Made by a program: the position numbers and the translations under genes. From assembly GCA_900539625.1 (NCBI GenBank), contig UQCW01000009.1, positions 7,415 to 71,414 of the forward strand: a stretch of 64,000 bases of DNA, written 5' to 3'. The notes beneath the pieces were generated by a model. The model saw only the letters and a program-made list of their open reading frames with translations. It had not been told where the DNA came from and made no database searches. How positions within the stretch are numbered: the first letter of the stretch is position 1; each line of letters starts with the position of its first letter. Positions 51,129-60,182 of this stretch are shown in pieces. This stretch comes from an uncultured Prevotella sp. Lineage in GTDB: Bacteria > Bacteroidota > Bacteroidia > Bacteroidales > Bacteroidaceae.

Positions 51129-53069
51129 ATGATTTCTGTTGAATCATTAAAAGTTGAATTTGGCACACGTCCTCTCTTTGAGGACGTGTCTTTTGTAATA
51201 AACAAGAAAGACCGCATCGCGCTTGTCGGGAAAAACGGAGCAGGCAAATCAACACTTTTAAAAATCCTCGCCGCACAGCAGCAACCCACCTCAGGGAGCG
51301 TTTCTGTGCAAAACGACATCAGCATTGGCTATCTGCCTCAAGTCATGGTGCTTTCAGACAACCACACGGTCATTGAGGAAACGGAAAAAGCCTTTAGCCA
51401 CATTCAGGAGCTGAAAGAAAAAGTTGACACACTAAACGAAGAATTGCTCAACCGTACGGACTACGAAAGCGAAAGCTACATGGAATTGGTTGAACGGTTC
51501 ACCCACGAAAACGAGCGTTTCCAAATCATCGGCGGCATGAACTATCGCGCGGAAATGGAGCGTACACTTCAAGGGCTCGGATTTGCAACGAGCGACTTCA
51601 ACCGCCCGACAAAAGAATTTTCGGGAGGATGGCGCATGCGCATTGAACTGGCCAAACTTTTGCTTCAACGCCCCGACGTGCTTTTGCTCGACGAACCAAC
51701 CAACCATTTGGACATAGAAAGCATCCGTTGGCTGGAATCGTTCTTAGCCCGCTGCGGCAGCGCAGTGGTATTGGTCAGCCACGACCGCGCATTCATCAAC
51801 AACGTCACCAACCGCACATTGGAAATTTCCTGCGGCCGAATCACCGACTATAAGGTGAAATATGATGAATATGTCAAACTGCGTGCTGAGAGAAGAGAGC
51901 AACAACTCCGTGCCTACGAAAACCAGCAAAAGGAAATTGCAGACATCAAAGACTTTATAGAACGGTTCAGATACAAACCGACGAAGGCAACACAAGTTCA
52001 GAGCAGAATCAAACAACTTGAAAGAATCGTGCCGATAGAGGTTGATGAGGTCGACAATTCCTCGCTCCATCTCAAATTTCCGCCATGCTCAAGAAGCGGC
52101 GACTATCCCGTGATTTGCGACGGTGTCCGAAAAGACTATGGCGACCATTGCGTCTTCCACGATGTTGACCTCACCATCAAGCGCGGTGAGAAAGTGGCAT
52201 TTGTTGGAAAAAACGGCGAAGGAAAGTCAACATTGGTGAAATGTATTATGGGAGAAATCCCCTTCACGGGAAATCTCAAAATCGGCCATAATGTTGAGAT
52301 TGGCTACTATGCCCAAAACCAAGCCCAGTTGCTTGACGAGGAAATAACCGTGTTCGACACCATTGATCGCGTCGCGAAGGGCGACATCCGCCTCAAAATC
52401 AAAAACATCCTCGGCGCTTTCATGTTCGGCGGAGAAGCGTCTGAAAAGAAAGTGAAGGTGCTTTCAGGTGGCGAACGGAGCCGTCTGGCAATGATCAAAC
52501 TGCTCTTGGAACCTGTCAACCTGCTCATCCTCGACGAACCAACAAACCATTTGGACATGCGCACGAAAGATGTGCTCAAAGAGGCCATCTTGGCCTTCGA
52601 CGGTACGGTGATTCTCGTCAGCCATGACCGCGACTTTCTGGATGGCCTCGTTTCAAAGGTCTATGAATTTGGAGGCGGCCACGTCAGAGAGCATATCGGA
52701 GGCATCTACGATTTCCTTGAGAAAAAACAGATTGAAAACATCGATGACATCCAGCTAACGGCTTCTTCCCAGAAGAAAAATACGCCAGAGACTGAAACGG
52801 CGCAAGTGTCTGACAACAAACTTTCATACGAAGCAAGAAAAGAGAAGGCCAAGTTGCTGAGAAAGGCAGAAAAATCCGTCGAGGAAAAGGAAAAACAGGT
52901 TCTGGAACTCGAGCAGGAAATCAAGGAAATTGAAGCGATGTTGTCCACACCGGAAGGAGCGCAAGATGCCAAACTCTTCGCTCGGTATGACGAAGTGAAG
53001 AAGCAACTCAAGCAAGCCGAAAACGAATGGGAAGCAGTTATGGAAGAGGTTGAGACCCTCAATCAGTAA
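51129..53069 (+). CDS. ABC-F family ATPase
   Basis: A 646-residue protein with two ABC domains and no membrane segment. Domain 1 has GKNGAGKSTLLK and LLLDEPTNHLD. Domain 2 has GKNGEGKSTLVK, LSGGERSRLAMI and LILDEPTNHLD. The linker between them (KDFIERFRYKPTKATQVQSRIKQLERI) is the ABC-F interdomain linker, and the C-terminus is a long charged coiled coil (EEKEKQVLELEQEIKEIEAML). ABC-F proteins act at the ribosome and ease stalled translation; some protect against antibiotics. The C-terminal coiled coil is most like Uup. No resistance claim can be made from sequence alone. Confidence 0.9.
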   Translation: MISVESLKVEFGTRPLFEDVSFVINKKDRIALVGKNGAGKSTLLKILAAQQQPTSGSVSVQNDISIGYLPQVMVLSDNHTVIEETEKAFSHIQELKEKVDTLNEELLNRTDYESESYMELVERFTHENERFQIIGGMNYRAEMERTLQGLGFATSDFNRPTKEFSGGWRMRIELAKLLLQRPDVLLLDEPTNHLDIESIRWLESFLARCGSAVVLVSHDRAFINNVTNRTLEISCGRITDYKVKYDEYVKLRAERREQQLRAYENQQKEIADIKDFIERFRYKPTKATQVQSRIKQLERIVPIEVDEVDNSSLHLKFPPCSRSGDYPVICDGVRKDYGDHCVFHDVDLTIKRGEKVAFVGKNGEGKSTLVKCIMGEIPFTGNLKIGHNVEIGYYAQNQAQLLDEEITVFDTIDRVAKGDIRLKIKNILGAFMFGGEASEKKVKVLSGGERSRLAMIKLLLEPVNLLILDEPTNHLDMRTKDVLKEAILAFDGTVILVSHDRDFLDGLVSKVYEFGGGHVREHIGGIYDFLEKKQIENIDDIQLTASSQKKNTPETETAQVSDNKLSYEARKEKAKLLRKAEKSVEEKEKQVLELEQEIKEIEAMLSTPEGAQDAKLFARYDEVKKQLKQAENEWEAVMEEVETLNQ

Positions 53070-53084
53070 TTGGAATCTAAAAGC

Positions 53085-53121
53085 AGGTGGTCAAAATGAT
53101 TTTTATCGATGCTGACCACCC
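53085..53121. repeat. Short inverted repeat 5' of the M13 peptidase gene
   Basis: AGGTGGTCAAAATGATTTT and GCTGACCACCC form an 8-base perfect stem (GGTGGTCA/TGACCACC). The sequence is a variant of the palindromic repeat arms, with TGACCACC in place of TGAACACC. It lies 23 bases before the chosen start codon. Confidence 0.5.
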
Positions 53122-53143
53122 ATCTAAGAAACAGAATAACAAT

Positions 53144-55174
53144 ATGACTTTAAAAACAATGCTACTGCAAATCCTGGCCTTCAGCGCCGCAACGGGTTTT
53201 GCACAGACAACAGCACAAACAGGCATTGACAAGGCCAATATGGACCTCAGCGTCAAGCCTGGAAACGACTTTTATCAGTATGCCGCTGGCGGCTGGATTA
53301 AAAGACATCCGCTCACCCCGGAATTTTCACGCTATTCCCAGTTTGACGAGCTCCAGGAAAACAACCAGAAGCAGCTGCGCGAAATGATAGAGCAGTTCGC
53401 AAACAACACCTATCCCCAAGGCTCTCTCCAGCAGAAAATCGGTAGCCTCTATCGCCTTTCCATGGACAGCGTCAGAAGAAACAGAGAGGGCTATACGCCC
53501 ATCAAGGGAAAACTGGCAGAGATTGAAAAAATTGCCGACCGTAAATCGGTGCAATACCACGCCGCACGCCTTTCAAGCGAAGGCGTGTCAACATTTTTCG
53601 GCTTTGGCTGTGACGCCGACCTCAAAGACTCGCAATGGAACCTCATGCAGGTCAATCAAGGCGGCCTTTCCATGGGAGAACGCGACTACTATCTGAGCGA
53701 CGAAGAAGCCACGAAAAAAGTACGTGAAGGATATAAGGCCTATGTCAAGAAACTGTTTCTCATGACGGGCTGCGACGAAGCGACAGCCCAAAAGAGAATG
53801 GAGGCCGTCCTCAACATCGAAACGCGCATTGCAAAAGCATCATACAGTGCCACAAAATTGCGCGACGTTGAAGGCAACTACCACAAAATGAGCTATCAGC
53901 AACTGCTTGCCGACTATCCAGGCATCGACTGGAGCACGCTTTTTCTCCTCAACGGCGTCCCTGCCTTTGAATCCATCTCTGTTAATCAGCCTGAGCCAAT
54001 CCACGAAGTTGAAAAAATTTTAGCCGAGAGCTCAATTGAAGACTTGAAGGCATATCTGTATTTCAAACTGGTGGATGATGCCACTGGCGCGTTGAGTGAC
54101 GATTTCCGCAAGGAATCCTTCAACTTCTACGGACACATCATGAGCGGAGCCGAGCAAGATCGTCCGCGTTGGAAGCGTGGCGTTTCCGCTGTCGAGTCTG
54201 TCCTGGGCATGGCCGTCGGAAAGATGTATGTTGAAAAATACTTCCCCGAAAGTTCCAAGAAGAGAATGACCGAACTTGTCAGAAACCTTCAAATCGCCCT
54301 CGGACAGCGCATCGACCAGCAAAAGTGGATGAGCGAAGCAACAAAGAAGCAGGCCCACGACAAGCTGGATGCGTTCTACGTGAAAATCGGATACCCCGAC
54401 ACATGGATGAGCTACGATGCGCTTGACATCAACGATTCACTCTCATACTATGAGAACCTCACCAAGGCCACCCAGTTTATGAGCCGCTACTACATCGAAA
54501 AGCGCGTCAACAAAAAGACCGACAAGACGGAATGGCTCATGACTCCGCAAACCATCAACGCCTACTACAATCCAACGACCAACGAAATCTGCTTCCCTGC
54601 CGGCATCCTGCAACCTCCCTTCTTCAATGCCGAAGCAGACGACGCTTGCAACTATGGAGCCATCGGCGTGGTCATCGGACACGAAATGACCCACGGCTTC
54701 GACGATCAGGGCAGTCAATTCGACAAGGAAGGCAACCTTCGCAATTGGTGGACCAAAGCCGACGGAGAGAACTTCAAAGCACGCACCAAGGTCATGGCCG
54801 ATTTCTTCAACAAAATCGAAGTGCTTCCTGGCCTACATGCAAACGGCGAACTCACCCTGGGCGAGAACATCGCAGACCACGGCGGTTTAAACATCGCTTT
54901 CCAGGCATTCCAAAACGCCACGAAAGAAAACCCGCTTGGCACAAAAGACGGCTTTACGCCCGAGCAGCGCTTCTTCTTGAGCTACGCCCTGGTTTGGGGT
55001 GGAAACATCCGCGAAGCCATGCTCCGTCAGCTCAACAAAATCGACCCACACTCCCCAGGACGCTGGCATGTCAACGGTGCGTTGCCGCATATCGATGCTT
55101 GGTATAAGGCATTCAACATCACGAAGAAAGACGCCTTGTTCATTCCGAAAAACAAGCGCGTCGACATTTGGTAA
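53144..55174 (+). CDS. M13 family zinc metallopeptidase (PepO-like)
   Basis: A 676-residue endopeptidase of the neprilysin family. The signal peptide (MTLKTMLLQILAFSAATGFAQ) sends it to the periplasm or beyond. The N-terminal domain starts DLSVKPGNDFYQYAAGGWIK, a family hallmark. The catalytic HExxH is in VIGHEMTHGFDDQGSQFD, the third ligand in GENIADHGGLNIAFQAF, and the C-terminal NKRVDIW is also typical. M13 enzymes cut peptides, not large proteins. ATG 53144 is preferred over 53087, which lies inside the inverted repeat. Confidence 0.94.
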   Translation: MTLKTMLLQILAFSAATGFAQTTAQTGIDKANMDLSVKPGNDFYQYAAGGWIKRHPLTPEFSRYSQFDELQENNQKQLREMIEQFANNTYPQGSLQQKIGSLYRLSMDSVRRNREGYTPIKGKLAEIEKIADRKSVQYHAARLSSEGVSTFFGFGCDADLKDSQWNLMQVNQGGLSMGERDYYLSDEEATKKVREGYKAYVKKLFLMTGCDEATAQKRMEAVLNIETRIAKASYSATKLRDVEGNYHKMSYQQLLADYPGIDWSTLFLLNGVPAFESISVNQPEPIHEVEKILAESSIEDLKAYLYFKLVDDATGALSDDFRKESFNFYGHIMSGAEQDRPRWKRGVSAVESVLGMAVGKMYVEKYFPESSKKRMTELVRNLQIALGQRIDQQKWMSEATKKQAHDKLDAFYVKIGYPDTWMSYDALDINDSLSYYENLTKATQFMSRYYIEKRVNKKTDKTEWLMTPQTINAYYNPTTNEICFPAGILQPPFFNAEADDACNYGAIGVVIGHEMTHGFDDQGSQFDKEGNLRNWWTKADGENFKARTKVMADFFNKIEVLPGLHANGELTLGENIADHGGLNIAFQAFQNATKENPLGTKDGFTPEQRFFLSYALVWGGNIREAMLRQLNKIDPHSPGRWHVNGALPHIDAWYKAFNITKKDALFIPKNKRVDIW

Positions 55175-55187
55175 ATAAAACCAACCT

Positions 55188-55252
55188 GAAGCCATTGCAT
55201 TGCTGTTCCCCTGCCCCAACGCAGGAACACTGATGCAATGGCTTCTCATTTT
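55188..55252 (+). terminator. Terminator after the M13 peptidase gene
   Basis: GAAGCCATTGCAT (55188-55200) and ATGCAATGGCTTC (55233-55245) form a perfect 13-base-pair stem with an inner GTTCC/GGAAC stem, then TCATTTT. The tail runs directly into TTTTGAATACCTACTTACC, the right-end motif of the palindromic repeats. Confidence 0.8.
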
Positions 55253-55321
55253 GAATACCTACTTACCATTACTAACACCCTAGGCTTCACCTCTGTCAGC
55301 CTTCAAACACCCCCATCCACC

Positions 55322-56236
55322 ATGCTCTTTCTCCCACAAAGCATGCCTGCCATCAACATTCTCCGCAAGGAAGGCGCAGACATTGCCACCTTTGACAAAA
55401 ACAATATCTCTGGATTTCCGCAAGAAACACTGCGAATCCTGTTTCTGAACCTCATGCCGCAGAAAGCAGTGACGGAACTCGACATCGCGCGCGTCATCTG
55501 CCGCCATCACCGCCCCGTCGCACTGCTCCCGATGAAAATCGCCAACCAGACCTACAAAACCACTCCGCCGGAACACATGGAAAGGTTTTACACGGATTTC
55601 GAATACTTCGAAAACGCCCCAAACCCGCATTTCGATGGTATGATTGTGACAGGCGCACCAGTGGAGCACCTCCCTTTTGAAAATGTCAGATATTGGACGC
55701 AGCTATGCCACATCATGAGCTGGGCAGAAGCCCACGTCCGTTCAACGCTGTATATCTGCTGGGGAGCACAAGCAGCCTTACAACATCTGTACGGCATCCC
55801 CAAGCACCAACTTCCCGCAAAGAAAATCGGCGTCTTCATCCAGAAAAAACTCGCCGGCGATGCCCCCATATTAAGGCATCTCCCTGAAAACTTCCCCATG
55901 CCCAATAGTCGGCACACGGAAGTTCAACGAAAAGACATAGAGCGCCATCCACTGCACATCGTTGCAGAAAGCGAGGAAAGCGGCGTCGGCATCGTCACTT
56001 CGGCCGACGGCACACAGCAAATTTTCATTGTAGGTCACCTGGAATACGAGCCCAAAACGCTGCACAATGAATACCAACGCGACCTCTCCAAAGGACTCCC
56101 CATCGCTCCCCCACTCCATTATTACCACCACGACAAACCGCAAGAAGGCATCGACTTCTCATGGCAAAAAACGGCCGCCACGTTCTATAGCAATTGGCTT
56201 GACATCTGCGGCAAAGAGACCATGCGCGAGCAGTGA
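55322..56236 (+). CDS. metA: Homoserine O-acyltransferase (MetA), probably acetyl-CoA-specific
   Basis: A 304-residue MetA from ATG 55322 (MLFLPQSMPAINILRKE), equal to the usual family length. ATG 55238 would lie inside the upstream terminator. It activates homoserine for methionine synthesis. The nucleophile is Cys146 in YICWGAQAAL, and the catalytic His/Glu are in VGHLEYE. The residue matching E. coli position 111 is Glu115 (VTGAPVEHL). Known for the family: Glu here selects acetyl-CoA, Gly selects succinyl-CoA. I therefore predict O-acetylhomoserine as product despite the MetA (HTS) name. Confidence 0.93.
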   Translation: MLFLPQSMPAINILRKEGADIATFDKNNISGFPQETLRILFLNLMPQKAVTELDIARVICRHHRPVALLPMKIANQTYKTTPPEHMERFYTDFEYFENAPNPHFDGMIVTGAPVEHLPFENVRYWTQLCHIMSWAEAHVRSTLYICWGAQAALQHLYGIPKHQLPAKKIGVFIQKKLAGDAPILRHLPENFPMPNSRHTEVQRKDIERHPLHIVAESEESGVGIVTSADGTQQIFIVGHLEYEPKTLHNEYQRDLSKGLPIAPPLHYYHHDKPQEGIDFSWQKTAATFYSNWLDICGKETMREQ

Positions 56237-56350
56237 AAACTGGAACCACCAGACGATGAACCCAAAAAACATCGCTGCCGGAAGAACACAAAAACAGATT
56301 CCGCCGCATTTTTATTACCGCCGAAACACGAAAATCCTCAATTTTATTCT

Positions 56351-56358
56351 TAACTTTG
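56351..56358 (+). promoter_or_regulatory. -7 box upstream of tsaB
   Basis: TAACTTTG, followed by CG, as at pheS and proS. It lies 255 bases before the tsaB start, in the 377-base gap after metA. The gap otherwise holds no gene I can support. Confidence 0.5.
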
Positions 56359-56613
56359 CGTAATGAGTAACTGGTAGGAACATTTTGCAGAGCAAACCCC
56401 AAGCACTGTCAAAATCGCCCCAACCGATTCCTTTGCCGTCACTCAAGCAGATGGAGAAATCCGTCACAAAGTGCCAGCGCGCCGGAACAAGGCAAAAAAA
56501 TATTCCAGAAACAAACAGGAAAGGGACAGCTGGCCTCTGACGAGCAATTGCCATCCCGGCACAACAACGCCCGTACCCCCCTTCCCGTGTCATTCAATAT
56601 CCCCACCAAAACC

Positions 56614-57312
56614 ATGTCTTGCATCTTACATATAGAAACATCAACAGATGTCTGCTCCGTTGCATTAAGTCAGGACGGCGTCTGCCTACATGAAGAAATC
56701 GATACCAACGGTCGTCGCCACGCAGAAATCCTCGCGCCCTTCGTTGAAGAAGCCGTGTCTTTTGCCGACAGCCACGCCATACCGCTCGATGCCGTCTCAG
56801 TCAGCGCCGGCCCCGGTTCCTACACGGGCCTACGCATCGGCGTCTCAACAGCAAAAGGCCTGTGCTATGGCAGAGACTTGAAACTCATCAGCATCCCCAC
56901 GCTCAAAGTGCTCTGCACCCCGATTCTGCTCTACAGAGAAGACATCCCCGACAACGCGCTGCTCTGCCCGATGATCGACGCCAGACGCATGGAAGTCTAC
57001 ACCGCGATTTACGACCGTGCCCTCCATGAAGTGGTGCCAACAGATGCCGTCATCGTCAACGAAAACTCCTTCGCCGAAATCCTTGACAAACAACCGGTTT
57101 TCTTTTTCGGCAATGGTGCCGACAAATGCCGCGACACACTCAAGCATCCCAACGCCCATTTCATAGAAGGAATCATGCCAAAGGCATCAAACATGCTGCC
57201 CTTGGCCGAATGCGCCCTGGCGCTGAACGAGACAGAAGACGTTGCCTACTACGAGCCCTTCTATCTGAAGCAATTCGTAGCCGGAAAAAGCAGAAACCTG
57301 CTCAACGGATAA
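56614..57312 (+). CDS. tsaB: tRNA threonylcarbamoyladenosine biosynthesis protein TsaB
   Basis: A 232-residue member of the TsaD/Kae1-like ASKHA fold. It begins ILHIETSTDVCSVALSQDG, then NGRRHAEILAPFVEEAV and VSAGPGSYTGLRIGVSTAKGL, the TsaB signature. CPMIDARRMEVYTAIYD follows. It is a partner of TsaD and TsaE in making t6A37 on ANN-decoding tRNAs. Start 56614 (MSCILHIETS) is chosen because the family starts at the first strand. DUF4290 follows after 117 bases. Confidence 0.93.
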   Translation: MSCILHIETSTDVCSVALSQDGVCLHEEIDTNGRRHAEILAPFVEEAVSFADSHAIPLDAVSVSAGPGSYTGLRIGVSTAKGLCYGRDLKLISIPTLKVLCTPILLYREDIPDNALLCPMIDARRMEVYTAIYDRALHEVVPTDAVIVNENSFAEILDKQPVFFFGNGADKCRDTLKHPNAHFIEGIMPKASNMLPLAECALALNETEDVAYYEPFYLKQFVAGKSRNLLNG

Positions 57313-57429
57313 AAAAACGCACCAGTTTCTGCACACACCATTTCCCCTCTTTGCCCCTCCCCCGCATCCGCAGGAAACAGCCCCACAAGAGGCCACAGGA
57401 GCAAAACCGCAAAACCCCACATCATCAAC

Positions 57430-58053
57430 ATGGCATTTGAATACAACACAACAGAAGAAAAACTGCGATTCCCCGCATACGGGCGCATGGTGCAAGAGAT
57501 GATCGACCGCGCCACGGCCGAAAGCAATCCGCAAAGAAGACAACGGATGGCCGAACACATCATCACGGTCATGGCCGACCTCAACCCGCAGCTGCAGGCA
57601 TCGCCAAACGCCTACGAAGTCCTGTGGAACCATTTGGCCTTCATCTCAAACTACCAACTCGACATCGAATACCCCGTTGAAATAGAACGGGCAGACAAAT
57701 CCGCCCCCAAAAAACTCTCCTACCCGGGAAACGCCATACGCTTCCGGCAATACGGACACCTCATTGAAAACACACTCGACAAAATCCAGGAAATGCCCGC
57801 CGGCACACCGGGGCGCGAACACCTGTTGGCCGACATAGCCACGCGCATGAAGCGTTGCATCACCGAATGGAAAGGCGAAGAAGTCGAAAACGAAAAAGTC
57901 TGCCACGACATTGAGCACTACACCAACCAGGCCATCACGTATGAAGAAACGCTCAACGCCCTAAGCAACACCAAGCAAAGCATTTTCGCCCGCCAGCGCC
58001 AGCGTTTCGCCCCCCAACGGAGAAACGGCAGATATTACAACCCCAACAGATAA
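57430..58053 (+). CDS. DUF4290 protein
   Basis: A 207-residue cytosolic protein matching DUF4290, a family confined to Bacteroidetes. It begins MAFEYNTTEEKLRFPAYGRMVQEMI. Other blocks are RQRMAEHIITVMADLNPQL, LWNHLAFISNYQLDIEYP and RFRQYGHLIENTLDKI. The C-terminus is basic and Arg-rich (RQRQRFAPQRRNGRYYNPNR) and might bind nucleic acid. Function unknown. It is usually found near murA and rimM, as here. Confidence 0.88.
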   Translation: MAFEYNTTEEKLRFPAYGRMVQEMIDRATAESNPQRRQRMAEHIITVMADLNPQLQASPNAYEVLWNHLAFISNYQLDIEYPVEIERADKSAPKKLSYPGNAIRFRQYGHLIENTLDKIQEMPAGTPGREHLLADIATRMKRCITEWKGEEVENEKVCHDIEHYTNQAITYEETLNALSNTKQSIFARQRQRFAPQRRNGRYYNPNR

Positions 58054-58125
58054 GTAAGTGGTCAGCATTATTTTCCCAAATGTAAAAATAATGCTATATT
58101 ATAAAAACAATTTTGACCACCTACT
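58053..58125 (+). repeat. Inverted repeat between the DUF4290 gene and murA
   Basis: AGTAAGTGGTCA (58053-58064) pairs with TGACCACCTACT (58114-58125), one mismatch. An inner pair AGCATTATTTT/AAAATAATGCT lies between them. It is the TGACCACC variant of the palindromic family. The left arm begins on the last base of the DUF4290 stop codon, and murA starts 145 bases beyond the right arm. Confidence 0.6.
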
Positions 58126-58270
58126 CAAGCCCGCCAACCTGGCCTAAACCCGCCAGAGCGCAGCAGGCAGACACACACCGATTCAGGAAAAAAGTTCAAA
58201 TTGCTTTTTTACCATCATCTAATATTTCAATTTCAAGCAACTAACCTATAACCCTAAACCCAAACACATT

Positions 58271-59581
58271 ATGGCTTCATTTATAATAGAAGGCGGCCAT
58301 CGCATCAGCGGCGAAATCAAACCGCAAGGTGCCAAAAACGAAGCGCTGCAAATCATCTGCGCCACCATCCTCACCCGCGAAGAAGTGCGCGTTGCCAACA
58401 TACCCGACATCCTCGATGTCAACAACCTCATCCGTCTCCTTGAAGACATGAACGTGAAAACCGTGCGCCACCAGAAAGGCGACATCACCTTCTGCGCCAA
58501 AGACATCGACATCAACTATCTCAAGAGCCAGGAATTTCTCGAGCGCTGCTCGCGCCTGCGCGGCAGTGTGCTCCTCCTCGGCCCCCTCGTTGCCCGCTTT
58601 GGCCACGCCGTCATCTCCCGCCCAGGCGGCGACAAGATCGGTCGCCGCCGCCTCGACACGCATTTCTACGGGCTCCAGAAACTGGGTGCAGAATTCAAAT
58701 ACGACGAAGCGGCCGGCACCTTCAACATCCTCTCGAAAGGTAGGCTCGAAGGCTGCTACATGCTCCTCGACGAAGCCTCCATCACAGGAACGGCCAACAT
58801 CATCATGGCCGCCGTGCTGGCACACGGAACAACCACCATCTACAACGCCGCCTGCGAGCCCTACATACAGCAGCTCTGCAAAATGCTCAACAGCATGGGA
58901 GCGAAAATCAGCGGCATCGCCTCCAACCTCCTCACCATCGAAGGCGTGGAAGAACTCCGAGGCACCACACACACCATTCTCCCCGACATGATTGAAGTGG
59001 GCAGCTTCATCGGCATGGCCGCCATGACGGGCAACGGACTCACCATCAAAGACACCTCCGTCCGCAACCTGGGCATCATCCCCTATTCCTTCACCCGCCT
59101 GGGCATCAACCTCGAAGTGAAAGGCGACGACATCCACATTCCGCGCCACGACCACTATCAAATCGACCGCTTCATCGACGGTTCCTTCATGACAGTGGCC
59201 GACGCCCCCTGGCCAGGACTCACCCCCGACCTCCTCAGCATACTCCTCGTCGTGGCCACACAGGCACGCGGCTCCGTGCTCTTCCATCAGAAAATGTTTG
59301 AAAGCCGCCTCTTCTTCGTCGACAAACTCATCGATATGGGCGCACAAATCATCCTCTGCGACCCACACCGCGCCGTCGTTGTCGGACACAACAACGAAAT
59401 CAAGCTCAGAGGCTGCCGCATGGTGAGCCCCGACATCCGCGCCGGCATCGCGCTACTCATCGCCGCCATGAGTGCAGAAGGAACAAGCCGCATCGACAAC
59501 GTTGAGCAAATCGACCGCGGATACGAAAACATCGAACAACGCCTCTGCTCATTAGGGGCCAAAATCAGAAGAGAAGAATGA
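58271..59581 (+). CDS. murA: UDP-N-acetylglucosamine 1-carboxyvinyltransferase, Asp-type active site
   Basis: A 436-residue MurA, the first committed enzyme of peptidoglycan synthesis. It begins MASFIIEGGHRISGEIKPQGAKNEAL with the Lys/Asn pair. The loop that carries catalytic Cys115 in E. coli (PGGCxIG) reads PGGDKIGRRRLDTH here, with Asp at residue 121. Known for the family: Cys-to-Asp forms are active and not inactivated by fosfomycin, so natural resistance is predicted. DAPWPGLTPDLLS and the C-terminal RIDNVEQIDRGYENIEQRL are standard. Its stop overlaps the rimM start by 4 bases. Confidence 0.95.
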   Translation: MASFIIEGGHRISGEIKPQGAKNEALQIICATILTREEVRVANIPDILDVNNLIRLLEDMNVKTVRHQKGDITFCAKDIDINYLKSQEFLERCSRLRGSVLLLGPLVARFGHAVISRPGGDKIGRRRLDTHFYGLQKLGAEFKYDEAAGTFNILSKGRLEGCYMLLDEASITGTANIIMAAVLAHGTTTIYNAACEPYIQQLCKMLNSMGAKISGIASNLLTIEGVEELRGTTHTILPDMIEVGSFIGMAAMTGNGLTIKDTSVRNLGIIPYSFTRLGINLEVKGDDIHIPRHDHYQIDRFIDGSFMTVADAPWPGLTPDLLSILLVVATQARGSVLFHQKMFESRLFFVDKLIDMGAQIILCDPHRAVVVGHNNEIKLRGCRMVSPDIRAGIALLIAAMSAEGTSRIDNVEQIDRGYENIEQRLCSLGAKIRREE

Positions 59582-60102
59582 TCAGGCAAGAGGAAGTCTT
59601 CTATATAGGCAAAATCAGCAAATTCAGAGGCATCTGCGGAGAAACCGAACTGCTCTTCACCGACGACGTCTTCGACCGTGGCGAAGCCCCCTACCTCGTC
59701 ATCGACATGAACGGCATCCTCGTGCCCTTCTTCTGGGAAGAATATCGCTTCAAAAACAACGACACCGCCATCTTCAAATTTGAAGACATCAACGACGAAA
59801 AAGCCGCCAAGCGTCTCGTTGGCCACAGCGTGTTCTATCCCAAGAAATTCAACGTCGAAGCAGACACGCCCGATGCCCACCTCAGCTCATGGAAAGCCTT
59901 CACGGGATTTGAGGTCTACGACACACGCCACGGCCACCTCGGCACCGTCGACACCGTCGACGACACCACCGACAACATCCTCATCTATCTCCAAACGCCC
60001 GATGGCGCCGAACTGGTGTTGCCGCTGCATGAAGATTTCATAGAACACTATTCCCTGACACAGCGAACAATCACCCTCGCCCTGCCAGAAGGACTGGTGT
60101 AA
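59578..60102 (+). CDS. rimM: Ribosome maturation factor RimM
   Basis: A 174-residue two-domain protein: an N-terminal RimM beta-barrel (FYIGKISKFRGICGETELLFT) and a C-terminal PRC barrel (FTGFEVYDTRHGHLGTVDTVDD...LVLPLHEDFIEHYSL). It helps mature the 30S head. The ATG overlaps the murA stop (ATGA), so translation is probably coupled. murA-rimM-dxr is a recurring order in this phylum. Confidence 0.94.
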   Translation: MIRQEEVFYIGKISKFRGICGETELLFTDDVFDRGEAPYLVIDMNGILVPFFWEEYRFKNNDTAIFKFEDINDEKAAKRLVGHSVFYPKKFNVEADTPDAHLSSWKAFTGFEVYDTRHGHLGTVDTVDDTTDNILIYLQTPDGAELVLPLHEDFIEHYSLTQRTITLALPEGLV

Positions 60103-60182
60103 ACGGGAAGAGGAACAAAACACACACACCGCAGCCTCCCCCGCCTGGCACACCCACAACGCCCCCACCATCCGAAACCACA

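Noticed and set aside
51129..53069. ABC-F antibiotic-resistance protein
   Set aside because: The domain layout with a C-terminal coiled coil is closer to housekeeping Uup-type proteins, and nothing nearby suggests a resistance locus.
55175..55321. SAM-type riboswitch before metA
   Set aside because: The structured part is a simple perfect terminator stem of the upstream gene; no multi-helix aptamer pattern is visible.
58277..59389. Long minus-strand frame (370 codons) opposite murA, and similar long frames opposite menCE, dxr, valS and the GH84 gene
   Set aside because: They are shadows caused by GC-rich codon use; the opposite strand encodes well-conserved enzymes with all motifs.
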